Positions 46,340-57,521 of a stretch of DNA of 64,000 nucleotides are shown here, one piece after another. The translations under genes and the position numbers were made by a program. This stretch comes from Phytophthora hibernalis (taxonomy: Eukaryota; Oomycota; Peronosporomycetes; Peronosporales; Peronosporaceae), in the NCBI GenBank assembly GCA_012656075.1, contig JAAKBF010000056.1:434001-498000 (forward strand), read 5' to 3'. Position 1 is the first letter of the stretch. Every line of letters begins with the position of its first letter. Under the pieces are notes generated by a model. That model was not told where the DNA came from. It worked only from the letters and a program-made list of their open reading frames with translations, and did not search any database.

Positions 46340-47195
46340 ACACGTATACTATACACTATATACGGTTCTGCGCGACATACTATACTCTGAATACGGTTGT
46401 GCAACGGTGTATAGTTTATAACTTAAGCTGTATAATGCGTAATGTATACCACAGAGTCCTGTTTAGTGTAGCGTTTCGCACTTGGACGTTAAACACTGGC
46501 ATCCCACGCTATACACTGGCATTCTATACATTATATCGCTATAAAATATACACTGGCACGCTATAGACGGGAACGTTATAGAAGTGCACGCTATACGCAA
46601 TTTACTATACTCCGGACGCTGAGACCCTGGCACGCTACATATTATACTGAACGCTGTAATCATACGCTGGGACGCTATACAATATACAATATACACTGAA
46701 ACACTTTTCACTATACACTATAAGCGTCATACGCAGATGGGCGCTATACGCCAGCATCACTCTATTCAGTATACACAGACACGCTAGGCCCTATTCACTC
46801 ATACTCTACATATTATACAGTGGCACACTATACGTTGTACTGGCAAATTATACATGATTCGTTGGCACGCTATACACTATACAGTGACGCGCTGTCCACC
46901 GGCACGCTATACACAAAACCCTGGAACGCTGTCAACTTACATGGTATACACGATATACTAACACGCTGTACACTGGAACGCTGTACACTGGCACGCTTTA
47001 CACTATCCACTGGTGAGCTATCCACCAGCACTCTATACACTATACACTGGCGCGCTGTCCACCAGCACGCTATAGACTATACCCTGCGGCAATATTATAC
47101 ACTGGCACACACTACACTGGCGCACTATACATTACTGGCTGGCACGCTTCACAGTATACACTGGCACGCTATGCACAGTCGAGCGCTATGCATTA
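46340..47195. repeat. Minisatellite-like array, about 20-base units
   Basis: Some 860 bases of loosely repeated cacgctatacactatacact and ctggcacgct blocks, with many variants. The frame across 46820-47233 is repeat translation, not a gene. Degenerate, with no sharp unit boundary. Confidence 0.8.
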
Positions 47196-47941
47196 TTAGC
47201 TTCCACAGCTTAACTGTGACGAGCCCGTTGTGATCAATAGAGTAAACGCTGAGGCGCCCTCAAGCTGCACGAACATTAATCAGCAGTGTTACTATATACG
47301 CACTCTTTAGTATACGCGGTCGCGCGCTATGCAGTAAATACTAAGTACCGTTTACTGGTGCCACCCTGAGGTGATAGATACGCATAGCACGGGTGTTTTA
47401 CTGAATTCTGGCAAAATAATATTCAGTGAGTAATAACATTTAGGTACTTGCGTTGATAAGGTATAGCTACATCCTCGACTTGATTTGTCCTCATTAAAAG
47501 CACGCTGCTCAGTTTTAAACTATTTAACATTTTTTAACACGTATTAATAAAATGCACCAAAATAAACTCGGCGGAGGCACCACCCTACCGCTCCAACAAA
47601 CCATGCCCACAGCGTCCGCGTAGCGGGCGCCCAGAGCTAGTCCCCTTGTATACTCAAGTCCGAATGTGCATAAACGTTGCGCAAAGCGAGCGCAGCGAGT
47701 TAAACCTCGCGCGAAGCGCGGTAGGGAAGCACAGCGAGCGAAGCGAGCCGATCCCCGCGCGGAGCGCGTAAGGTTCACGCCTTGCAAGGAAGGGTTTTTG
47801 GCTTCCATCTAGGTGTGTATTTCTAAATGTCAACTTATCCGGTCGTGCATAATGCGACATACACGGATGCTATCAGGTGTGCCAGGTTAATAATCTGTGT
47901 TAATAGAGATCTGCACTTTACGACCACTTCCTATCGTGGCC
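47196..47941. other. Intergenic with a GC-rich motif cluster
   Basis: 47570-47790 is rich in gcgaagcg/gagcgcg words in both orientations inside otherwise AT-rich DNA. It may be the end of a transposon. No gene. Confidence 0.35.
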
Positions 47942-48778
47942 CTATTGCATGAACATACTAGCCACAAGCAGCACCATCGCCGTGATCGGTGCGACGACGC
48001 CTGCAGACATCGTGCTGGCGCTCGAACTCGCAGATGCGGCCGACGCCGAGGCCTCACTGTCCGTAGCACTCGCACTGTAGCTGGAAGGAGCACTGGTAGT
48101 TGTGTCGCTGCCGGCGGAGGCTGAGCTGGAAGTTTCAGTGGGGATGGTCACCGTCGGTTCCGTGCTGTTGAGCTGCTGCTAATGCTGGCAGTGGATGCGA
48201 TGGTCACCGTAGCCTCGCTCGCGCTGGACGCTGTCGACGCGGAACTTGTTGTAGGGCTGGTCGTCGTCAGCACCTGGCTCGTGCTACCACTGGACGCCGT
48301 CGTTGCGGCACTCGCACTTGAAGCAGTTGAAGTGGTGGCACTGGGTGACGTCGTTGCCGCCGCACTAGCGCTGGACGTCGTCGGCGTGGTGCTTGTGAGT
48401 CGCTTGACAGCGCAACGCGGTGGCCGAGAATCCGTTCACCATTTCGTAAACGTTGATGGCCAGACCGCTCGTCGGCACTGTCAGCGCGCAGTGAGGAGGG
48501 TCCAGCTGGATGATGGCCGAGATAAGCGACTGGCAGTTGGTTGACGCGCACATCTCGGTGTATTCCTCGTCTGTGGGCATCGTCGACGAGTACATGAGGT
48601 TGAAGCCGGAGTCGTCCGCGCATCCATCGAACGTGCTCAGCGTAATGACACTGGCCAACGTAGAGTAGGCAGTCGTCTGTTGCGATGAGGAACACGTAGC
48701 TGAACTGGAAGAGCCCGAAGCTGCGGCCGAGCCGACGAAAGCAGCGGCAGCAATGGTGAAGGCGGTCTTCGTGTTCAT
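47942..48778 (-). CDS. Elicitin with Ser/Thr/Ala-rich stalk and GPI-type tail
   Basis: ATG 48778 (MNTKTAFTIAAAAFVGSAAA) is a signal peptide. Cysteines at residues 29, 53, 77, 82, 97 and 124 give spacing X23-X23-X4-X14-X26, the elicitin pattern with a longer last gap. The family binds sterols and is sensed by plants. After Cys124 the frame changes near 48400, with further shifts (one near 48150). The combined reading is a long Ser/Thr/Ala stalk, then VVAPITAMVLLVASMFMQ, a hydrophobic GPI-type end, at TAG 47944-47942. Most shifts fit lost bases. An INR/FPR site precedes the gene. Probably a wall- or membrane-anchored elicitin-like protein. Confidence 0.82.
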
Positions 48779-48826
48779 AGTACCCTGGGTGATAGGTAGG
48801 TTGTAGGAGGCTGTGGGAGACAACGC

Positions 48827-48842
48827 AAGTTGTAGAATGAGC
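48827..48842 (-). promoter_or_regulatory. Oomycete INR/FPR core promoter of the elicitin gene
   Basis: GCTCATTCTACAACTT on the minus strand, 49-64 bases before ATG 48778, matches the consensus nearly fully. Confidence 0.8.
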
Positions 48843-49748
48843 TGCAGTGCGGCGGCTGAAGCACGGTAGGAATCCTAGCTTAGGCTCTCTTGGACCAAGA
48901 GAGCCTAAGTTGGTACATGTACTCTGGGGGATCAGATGAAGCTCTTCATGATGAAGTTCATGAGTGGGGCGGACCTACTCAGAGTCTGAGTCAGACTGCT
49001 TGGGTCCAGGCGTGCAGCGAAACTGCGTGTCAAGTATGTGCGACACGGTCTGGTCTGCCCAACGCAGGACTGGGCATGCGCTCATGGATTTGACGTTGAA
49101 GTAGTCCGGAGTGATGGTCATCATTTTGGATACATTTTCCGCTAATCATGTGGCGCTAAAATTTCGAAGGCTCTTTTTCGGAATTTTGGAAATCAAGCCG
49201 GCAGCACCAACCGACCACACCGCAAGAATGTCAGCACTGAGTTCGGCTCTGTTCCTTTAACTGAACTGGGCGTGGGGCTTCGTGGCGTTGGGAAATCGCC
49301 ACTGGCAATGGTTCAGCCAGCTGCCACGTCAGTCTATCGATCGAACCAATGACAGTGGGACGTTTGTAACAGACAAAAGATGCAGAATGAATTTGGGTTT
49401 AAAACACTCAAACGCTACAGATCCCGACTGACTGAACATATAAACTTTAAAAGTCTTCGACAGTCGGGTGCATCATCCTCGCTACAGCACCCATCCAGAC
49501 GGTTACCCCACCAAGCGTCCTCGCTCATAATCCCCCACAGAAGAACCGCGTCATTTTGGTCGAGGCAGTCGCCGATCGCCGACCGCATCCACGACGCCCT
49601 CCGAGCCCCGTGCGCGCCGCTCCAAGGCTCTACACCTGCGCCTCCGTCTTCTCTACCTCTACGTGCCAGTCCCACCTCCCAGCGACTCTTGGTTCGCTCG
49701 CTATCGCCGTCTGAAGCCTCCAAGTCCGAGTTCTGCAGCTTGCGTGCC
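48843..49748. other. Intergenic / 5' leader of GT71 gene 1
   Basis: The region after 49380 is open in the GT71 frame, but I read it as leader because the paralogs lack such an extension and ATG 49749 has a good context (gccATGgcg). Confidence 0.45.
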
Positions 49749-51620
49749 ATGGCGGAGCACGGCGCAGGGCGCAAAGGCACGCCGCTGCCGATCTTCGTGG
49801 GCGGCGCAAGTGGGCGCCATGCACCGCGCAAGAAGCCGTTCGTGAAGCGCAGTAGTCGCGGCAAGAGCGGCGATGAGGCGTCTCCGTCCAAGACAAAGAA
49901 GAAGGGCGTTATATTGTCCGAGAGACGCACGTGGAACCTGCTGTGGGCGTTGTTCATCGTCGCCTTTGTGATCTGCATGGTGTGTCTTGTGACGCTAGGA
50001 CGTATGGTGCAGGACGGAAGCATCTCGAACAACGAAGTGAGTGGAGGCGACGGCAAACGAGGCCTCTTTGCTGTGTGGAAGGAGAACCAAATGCTGGCCA
50101 AACTCAAGCGTCTCTCGCACATGTTCACTTCTGTGGACGACACGAAGGTGAAATACCAAGTGACGAGGCAGGAGCTCAGCAACTTGGGCGACTACGAGTG
50201 CGTCGGCTGGAGACAAACCACCAACTGCACGCCGGCGGGCGAGCGGGAGTTCGAGAACGACAAGAACTGCAGTGAACTCGTGGCTAACGGAGTCTCAGGT
50301 TACTGTGAGGTGCGCAACACGCGCACAGGTGAGTTGAACCGCGTGCTCGCCATGCACTGCGACTCGCTACGGCCGGGCGTGCAGTTCAAGTGCGATATGT
50401 TCCAGAGCCTGCTGAGCTACAGTATCATGTCTACAGACTACGAACACAACCCGAACTTCACGTACGCGCACAATCAAAACGTGTTCCGCGCGAGGAACAA
50501 GTTGTCGGACACACCGGTCCCACTTGGAGACGATGGACTCAAGAATGAGAGCGTCGGACAATTGGACCTGTCGTTCGACAGAGGCATTGTGTTTGTGATT
50601 TATGAGAAGCTGCTGCTCGGAGCATACGTCAGTGTCCGCTCACTGCGGACTTTGGGGTGCACGCTGCCCATTGAGATGTGGTACAAGACGTCCGAGACGA
50701 ATGTGGAGCACCCGCTGCTGCGGCTCATGGTGGAGGAGTTTAATGTGTACCTGCGCGTGATCGAAGACCCGCTGGCCACGCACTTCTACACGAAGCTCTA
50801 CGCGATCTTCTACAGCGCCTTCGACAACGTGCTGCTGCTGGACGCCGACAACTTTGCCGTGCGCGATCCCAACTATTTATTCGACACGCAGGAGTTTGTG
50901 GAGAAGGGCGCCATCTTCTGGCCAGACTTCTGGAAGCCGGGCAACACTATTTTCAACATCCACGAGAACAGCTACGTCTGGGACTTCTTCGGACTGGACT
51001 ATGTCGACATGTTCGAGCAGGAGAGCGGCCAGGTGATGATCAACCGGCGGATGCACTACAAGGCGCTCAATGTGTTGATGTACTATGGTTTCTCTTTGCC
51101 TCGCGCACACGAGGAGCTGCGGCTTGTGTGGGGCGACAAGGACCTGTTCCGCTTCGCCTGGCTCAAGTCCAAGGCCTCGTTTTACATGACGCCGCGACCA
51201 CCGGGATCGGCAGGTACGAAGCACCCGGACTACGATCTGTTCTGCGGTGTGACGATGGTGCAGCACGACCCGAGCGGACGCGTCATGTTCTTGCATCGTA
51301 ACACGGAGAAGCTCACGTACGCGAACAACCGGATCCTGTGGACCCACATCCAGCAGTACAAACGCACGTCGTCCCTTGCAGACTATTACGTGCGCGGCGC
51401 GAACGGCGGCAAGGTCTTCCCGCAGTTCAAGCGGTGTTTCGGCAAGGACGTGCACTACGAGAAGCTCTTCACGCTCAAGCCCATGAGCGCCTTCCCCTTC
51501 GAGAATTTAGAGGACGACCTCCTGCGGTTTGCGGCTGCTGGTGCCGAGGTACTTCGGCTAGCTGGTTACGAGGAGAAGGAGGACGAGGACGAGCAGCCCC
51601 AAGAAGAACCAAAGGAGTGA
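49749..51620 (+). CDS. GT71-like (MNN1-type) alpha-mannosyltransferase, copy 1
   Basis: 623 residues. A type II membrane protein: a short basic N terminus and one membrane anchor (WNLLWALFIVAFVICMVCLV, about residues 60-80), then a luminal domain. The catalytic part has VLLLDADNFAVRDP with the DAD metal-binding motif, WPDFW, FEQESGQVMINR, RLVWGDKDLFRFAW and CGVTMVQHDPSG, the Mannosyl_trans3/GT71 layout. The tail is acidic (EEKEDEDEQPQEEPKE). It probably extends N- or O-glycans in the Golgi. Two paralogs follow on the same strand. No intron or frame break. Confidence 0.85.
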   Translation: MAEHGAGRKGTPLPIFVGGASGRHAPRKKPFVKRSSRGKSGDEASPSKTKKKGVILSERRTWNLLWALFIVAFVICMVCLVTLGRMVQDGSISNNEVSGGDGKRGLFAVWKENQMLAKLKRLSHMFTSVDDTKVKYQVTRQELSNLGDYECVGWRQTTNCTPAGEREFENDKNCSELVANGVSGYCEVRNTRTGELNRVLAMHCDSLRPGVQFKCDMFQSLLSYSIMSTDYEHNPNFTYAHNQNVFRARNKLSDTPVPLGDDGLKNESVGQLDLSFDRGIVFVIYEKLLLGAYVSVRSLRTLGCTLPIEMWYKTSETNVEHPLLRLMVEEFNVYLRVIEDPLATHFYTKLYAIFYSAFDNVLLLDADNFAVRDPNYLFDTQEFVEKGAIFWPDFWKPGNTIFNIHENSYVWDFFGLDYVDMFEQESGQVMINRRMHYKALNVLMYYGFSLPRAHEELRLVWGDKDLFRFAWLKSKASFYMTPRPPGSAGTKHPDYDLFCGVTMVQHDPSGRVMFLHRNTEKLTYANNRILWTHIQQYKRTSSLADYYVRGANGGKVFPQFKRCFGKDVHYEKLFTLKPMSAFPFENLEDDLLRFAAAGAEVLRLAGYEEKEDEDEQPQEEPKE

Positions 51621-53152
51621 TCGCCACGGAGAGCAGAGCCATAGAAGACTGACCGTCGAGTAGTAGGAATCTGTCGTTCTGGTCGGCCGCGCAGCACGCT
51701 GTCCAGACAAATAGCGTAACGCTTTACTATTAGGGAAAACAACACCACAAAGTGCTGACTCATCGCTGAGTCCTGTTCTGACGACGGCGAGATCTGAAGT
51801 GATACCGGAGACCGCTTTGATAACATTCGTGTGCTTGTAAAACGCCGTAATTTTCGTGTTGAATTGTCGGTACAAACAGCCTGGATATTCCTGTCGTCAT
51901 TGGCCGTCGCCGCGAATGCTAAGGTTAGTCCGCGCCAGCCTCGAGCTACAGCGGACCATAGAGCGTAGGGACCTCTGCGTTTACGTTGATTTGCTCCTCG
52001 TTATCTGCGACCGATGTGTACGAGGTATTTTTAGGGACACGCTGAATCTCGAGTGTGTCAAGCGCTTTGCGACCGTGCTCGCGTACCAGCTTGGGTGGTG
52101 GATGGATGGCGTGCATACGAGAAGCTGACACATATCCATGGATATTGCCCGATCGTCACTCGTCGGGACGAAGGATGGCAGGACCCCGCTCACGACAGAA
52201 GGCGGTAAACACATGCATTAACAGTAATTTCACAAAGCAAATCATTTGACTTGGCAAATGTATTGTTTTGACCTACCTTGCGTCGTGATAAGACTTAAAA
52301 ACCCTCTAATAATTTATGAATGACCAGCCGCGCTTCGCTCGCGATATAGAGATAGAACCTCCGGCCTCACGTGTTGCCCTCACGCTTTCGTCTCCTGCGG
52401 GGGCCCTCTGCCCCTGCCTTCGCCGTGACGCTGCGGGAACGTGCAGTGTTAGGTTGGTGCTATGTCCAACCACGTCGCCCACCCCACTGTGTGTTATCCC
52501 AAAATTTTTGTGTGCCAGTACTATTTTCTGCCCGCTCACAGGCGATCGACGTGATTTGCTCGTTGATGGCCAGCCGCGTTCTACGACAGAATAAACAGCG
52601 ACGCTGGTTATTATTCACTGGAGTCCACGAGTCGTTGGCCTCGGAAATCAGCCCTTCCGGCTTCAGCTGGCGCTGACTCGAGTCCACGCCGCTGACGTTT
52701 TCAGTTTTCGCTGCACACAAAGTTTTGGGAGTTCTGGTCGCACCAGAAGCGCCCGAAACGCTGGGGTTCATGCTTGAGTCGAGGAAAAGGTGAAAAATAG
52801 CTCTCGCAATAATAGCGCAGGATGGAACGGCATCGCCGTGTGACAGGCATTGGTCGTCCACCACGACCAAAGCAACCAGCAAAATTCACCATACTGTAGC
52901 TGTCGGTCGATTCGAACCAAGCAGCCACATCCAGATCATCAGCCAGCTGGTGTGAAAACTGAAGCATGCGCTGCATCCCCTTCCCATTGGTGCAAACGCT
53001 CTCCTCACCCGCTCGTGATTGGCCACAACCCAGCTTAACTTCACAGAGTGTGACGTTTCGGCCAGAGATAGACAGTGGAATTTCCAGCCCAAGCTGTCAC
53101 TCGTCGTTTTGCACGAGGCTACAGATTCGCCTTTCAACTTCAGTCGGAAACG
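51621..53152. other. Intergenic, GC-rich repeat-like block at 52320-52560
   Basis: The block has cgcttcgctcgcgatataga and dense GC text, like a transposon end. No partner found. No gene supported. Confidence 0.35.
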
Positions 53153-54928
53153 ATGCAGGACAAAGACGGCAAGGCGCTGTGCAGTGGCAACCGCCTGCAG
53201 CACAACAAGATGTTCGCCTTCTTCTTCCTCATCGTCCTGAGCTGCGCACTGGGCCTCATGTGCGTGGCGTCGCTCATCCAGCAGCGCGACCTGCAGCTGC
53301 AGCGTCTGGCGGTGCGCAGTCTCCACGGAGCTGCGGACGTCCGTGCACAGATGACGGAGCTGCTGCAGCAACCGACGGACAATAATGAGGACAGCGTGGA
53401 AGCTTTTGATGTAGCCAACTTCGAGTGTGTCGGGTGGAAAGCCCAACGAGACTGCAAACCGGACGGAGGCGATGACGCACCCAACAACCGCTTGTGCAAC
53501 GCTACAGTACACAACGGAGAGAGTGGCTTCTGTGAGATCCGTCATAAGACGACAGGTGCAGTCCACCAAGTCATGAAGATGCACTGCGACTCGTTACGGC
53601 CTGACGTGGCGTTCCGGTGCGAAGAGTTTGCGACGTTCCTGAGCTACGGACGCAAAGCGACGCAGTACGTGCACGACCCCAAGTTTTCAGTTCAAACCTG
53701 CAGACAGCAATTGCTGGACGACCAGCTGTACACTCATGAGAAGCCCAAGCAGGACGGAGATGTGCTGGATAGGATCCGACGTGGAGTGGAGTTGAGCAGG
53801 ACGACGGCACCTCCTAAGGACGTGGAACGACTGAGGAAGCAGGTGAAGGTGCTGCCTACTCCACCCAGTTCCTACAAGCGAGGGATTGTGTTTGTGGTGT
53901 ACGAGAAGATGCTACAGAGCGTGTATGCGTCGGTGCGATCCCTGCGTGTCATGGGCTGCACGCTGCCTGTTGAGTTGTGGTACAAACGCTCGGAGACAAA
54001 CCCGACTCACCCACTGCTAAAGGAACTCACGGGTAAGTATGGAGCCTACATGCGCGAGATCACGGACCAGCGAGCCACCAGGTTCTACACCAAGACGTAC
54101 GCGGTCTTCTACAGCGCGTTCGACCAGGTTTTGCTACTGGACGCCGACAACTTTGCCGTTCGAGACCCGACGTACCTTTTTGACACACCGCAGTTCCAGA
54201 GCGAAGGAGCCATGTTCTGGCCCGACTTCTGGCGCCCCAAGAAGACCATCTTTAACATCCAGCCCACCAGTTTCGTTTGGGAGGTGTTTGACCTCACGCC
54301 CGTGGACATGTTCGAGCAGGAGTCCGGCCAAGTTCTCATCGACAGAAGCAAGCACCAGAAGGCGCTCAACGTCCTCATGTACTACGCGTTCAATTCAGCC
54401 ATCTTTGAACGGCTACGTCTCGTGTGGGGAGACAAAGACCTCTTCCGCTTCGCGTGGCTCAAGACGGGCAGCTCCTTCCACATGATCGAGACACCGCCAG
54501 GATCTGCGGGTCTTCAGCTAGCTGACCAGAACATTTTCTGTGGAGTTACGATGGTGCAGCACGACCCGGAGCGCGGGATTGTGTTCCTGCACCGCAACCA
54601 GGAAAAGCTTTCGAGTCAGAACCGAGAAAAGGTCTGGACTCACATTCAGGACTTCCGCATGGACGTGGTGTCGCTGGAAGAGTATGACGTCCGCGGCGCC
54701 AACGGCGGCCGATATTTCCCGCAGTTCAAGCGCTGCTACGGCAAGGATATTTATTTCGAGAAGGCGTTCACGGTCAGGACCTTGGACGAGCTTCCGTTCG
54801 CCGATCTCGAGCAGCGGCTGCTGAACTTTGTGCAGGAAGCGGCTCGCATCGACGGCACACTTGAAGAACAAGCAAATGGCGTCGAAGGAGAAGATGTCGT
54901 CGACGTAGCCGACCCGGCAGTCCATTAA
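53153..54928 (+). CDS. GT71-like alpha-mannosyltransferase, copy 2
   Basis: 591 residues from the first true ATG, 53153; the codon at 53075 is GTG. Membrane anchor MFAFFFLIVLSCALGLMCVA at about residues 21-40, then a Cys-containing stem and the catalytic part with VLLLDADNFAVRDP, WPDFWRPKKTI, FEQESGQVLIDR, GDKDLFRFAW and CGVTMVQHDP. It aligns with copy 1 throughout and has an intact frame. The tandem position implies duplication. Confidence 0.85.
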   Translation: MQDKDGKALCSGNRLQHNKMFAFFFLIVLSCALGLMCVASLIQQRDLQLQRLAVRSLHGAADVRAQMTELLQQPTDNNEDSVEAFDVANFECVGWKAQRDCKPDGGDDAPNNRLCNATVHNGESGFCEIRHKTTGAVHQVMKMHCDSLRPDVAFRCEEFATFLSYGRKATQYVHDPKFSVQTCRQQLLDDQLYTHEKPKQDGDVLDRIRRGVELSRTTAPPKDVERLRKQVKVLPTPPSSYKRGIVFVVYEKMLQSVYASVRSLRVMGCTLPVELWYKRSETNPTHPLLKELTGKYGAYMREITDQRATRFYTKTYAVFYSAFDQVLLLDADNFAVRDPTYLFDTPQFQSEGAMFWPDFWRPKKTIFNIQPTSFVWEVFDLTPVDMFEQESGQVLIDRSKHQKALNVLMYYAFNSAIFERLRLVWGDKDLFRFAWLKTGSSFHMIETPPGSAGLQLADQNIFCGVTMVQHDPERGIVFLHRNQEKLSSQNREKVWTHIQDFRMDVVSLEEYDVRGANGGRYFPQFKRCYGKDIYFEKAFTVRTLDELPFADLEQRLLNFVQEAARIDGTLEEQANGVEGEDVVDVADPAVH

Positions 54929-55368
54929 GCGAGGCTGGGGGCATCGTCACCCCAGCCAGCATAGTTTTCATATACTACAAGGTTGTATAGTAAGCGAGGA
55001 AGCACTCCATGGTCATCAGCAAACGTGGCTGGGAGTAGAAGAGGTCAAAATTAATCATATAGCGGCAAATTGTCAGGTGAAACCTTATCTTGGATTTTGT
55101 ATTTCACAAGTTGAAGTGAGTGTTCCACTTGCCTTACAACAGGTTTGACACCAAACTGAGTTGTTCGTTACCAAAAAGATGAAACGGATAAATGCCCTCA
55201 CATGCGATGCGTACACGTTTCGGTACTCAACGGTTTGAGATCTGCTCCATTTGCCAGGTCATGATTTTATTGTTGGCGTATTGCGAAACCACTTCACGCG
55301 CTGGGGACACAACAGCACCATGTTGGTTTCAGTCTAACTTACGCAGTACTTCTCTCAAGCTAAGCGAA
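54929..55368. other. Intergenic between GT71 copies 2 and 3
   Basis: No separate gene supported. Confidence 0.5.
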
Positions 55369-57376
55369 ATGTTCGGGCGCGGCCGTGAAGCACGGCGACC
55401 TCAATCTCGGCTTGTCGGCTGGGTGACCGTGCTGCTTCTCCTCGCTTTATCAGCATCCTGCGGCTGGTACAGCCAACAAGCTATCAAAATCTCGTACGAA
55501 GGGAAACGCGAAGTCAGGAGCGTGACCCACGACGTTATCGTCCGTCGTCAGCAGCAACTAGCCAAGCTCACCGCTCAAGCTGGTGGTTCTGGATCTTCAG
55601 CATCGAAATTGATGTTGGAGTCCATGATTTACTCATCCGACTCATCGTCTGCCGAGCTAGATGAAATCGGCGATGATCTCATCATTGACCCCATGAGAGA
55701 TGCCCTAGGGAAAACCCTGATGAAAGGAAGGTAGAAACACCACCACCAACGAAAAAGGCAACGCCAAAACCGACACCGAAGCAGACACCTAAGGCAACAC
55801 CAAAGACGCCACCGAAGAGCACCAAACCACCTACTCCAGCGCCATCAAAAGCCCCGACACCGAAGCCAACTACAGATCGGAACGTGGAAAAATGGTGGTC
55901 TCCTATCAAAAGCATCGCCGAGTTGGATGAGTTTGAGTGCACTGCTTGGCGACAGACTGCTAACTGCTCGCCTCGTGGAGATCTCAAACCTCGGCGAGAT
56001 GGTTCGTGCGATCGCATCATTTTGCCCACCGATTCGGGTTTCTGCGAGTATCGCCACCGTAAAACAGGAGAGCTGCGTCGGATTGTCGCTGCTAAATGCA
56101 AGTCTCGCGCTAGTCAAATGGGATATTCGTGCGCGAATGCCACGATGCTGGTACGCTATAACCTGATGGCCGACGACTACAAACCGGACTACCCACTTTC
56201 TTTCGAGAACAACCAGCGTGACTTTCTCCAGGAAAATGGACTCACCAAAGAGAAGGTAAGTAAAGCTCTCGTGGTAAGCGGTCAAAAGGTCGATCCACCG
56301 TCTTCGTTTTCGCAAGGAATTGCGTACGTCGTGTACGAGCAATTGTTCCTCAGCGTCTACGCAGCGATCCGAGCACTAAGATCTACTGGTTGCGCGCTCC
56401 CAATTGAGCTCTGGTACCGAGAAGAGGAGACCAACATCTCACACCCGCTGTTGCAGGAGCTCACGAGCAAATATGGTGCATATTTGCGTATCATCAAAGA
56501 CCCACGCGCTGTCAAGTTTTACACCAAGGTCTATGCAGTGTTTTACAGCGCGTTCGATAACTTGTTACTGCTGGATGCCGACAATTTTGCGGCTCGCGAT
56601 CCAACGCATTTGTTCACCACCGAGGTCTACAACGACACTGGCGCAGTCTTTTGGCCGGATTTCTGGATGCCCAACCGCACCATTTTCAAGACCAAGAAGA
56701 ATAGCGATCTGTGGGAACTCATGGGTGTCCCCTTGTTGACATGTTCGAGCAAGAAAGTGGCCAAGTTCTGGTGAATCGAGTCAAGCACACGAAAGCACTG
56801 CACACACTACTGCACTACGGACTTACGGAGCCACACTTGCCAGCTGAATTTGACATGCTCTGGGGAGACAAGGATCTCTTCCGCTTCGCCTGGATGCGTT
56901 CGAAATCAAAGTTCCACATGATCCAGCGACCTGCTGGGAGTGCCGGTCTTAAAGCACCCCACCTCAATATTTTCTGCGGCAACACCATGGTACAGCACGA
57001 TCCTAAAGGCGATGTAGCATTCCTGCATCGAAACATCGTCAAGTTTTTGCCGGATGGGAACAATACGCAGAAGCTCTGGCATTACATACAGCAGTACAAC
57101 ATGAACCAAGACCTCCGATACTATGAGGTTCGTGGCGACGTGGATCACCGATGGTTTCCTAGCATTCGGAAATGCTACGGCAAACGCATCAATTACCTCC
57201 GGGCATACTCGCTCAAGCCCATTGAGGACTTTCCCTTTTCGGGACTTGAGGATGAAATCATTGGCCATGTCCTTGAAGGCGAAAAGATCATCAAACAAAC
57301 AGGATATGTGAGCGCACCCACGGAACCTCCAGCTACGAAGAAACCAAAGAAGCCGCGGGGTAGAAAGAGCAAATAA
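55369..57376 (+). CDS. GT71-like alpha-mannosyltransferase, copy 3
   Basis: ATG 55369 (MFGRGREARRPQSRLVGW), membrane anchor VTVLLLLALSASCGW, then a stem of repeated TPKPTPK-type Pro/Thr/Lys units (about 55740-55870) absent from copies 1 and 2. The catalytic part has LLLLDADNFAARDP, WPDFWMPN, FEQESGQVLVNR, GDKDLFRFAW and CGNTMVQHDP. The frame changes at 55708-55710 (G run) and 56729-56732 (C run), each one lost base. Otherwise conserved, so I call a gene. The Lys/Pro-rich C terminus ends at TAA 57374-57376. It converges with the transporter gene 145 bases away. Confidence 0.82.
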
Positions 57377-57521
57377 CGTTAGGACAAGAAGACGTAAACC
57401 GAAATGAATTCATTATTTGCCTATTTGGTTCGGTGTCGTATGAGTCTATGGTGAAAAACAAAGCGAAGCAAATATTGTTACGTTGATTGTCTATCGTAGG
57501 AAGGCCAACTGAATGGCAAAG

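Noticed and set aside
46820..47233. Frame of 137 codons in the minisatellite
   Set aside because: Its residues are direct translation of the repeat unit.
49380..49748. N-terminal extension of GT71 copy 1
   Set aside because: Paralogs start shortly before the membrane anchor and the extension has no recognisable feature. Not excluded.
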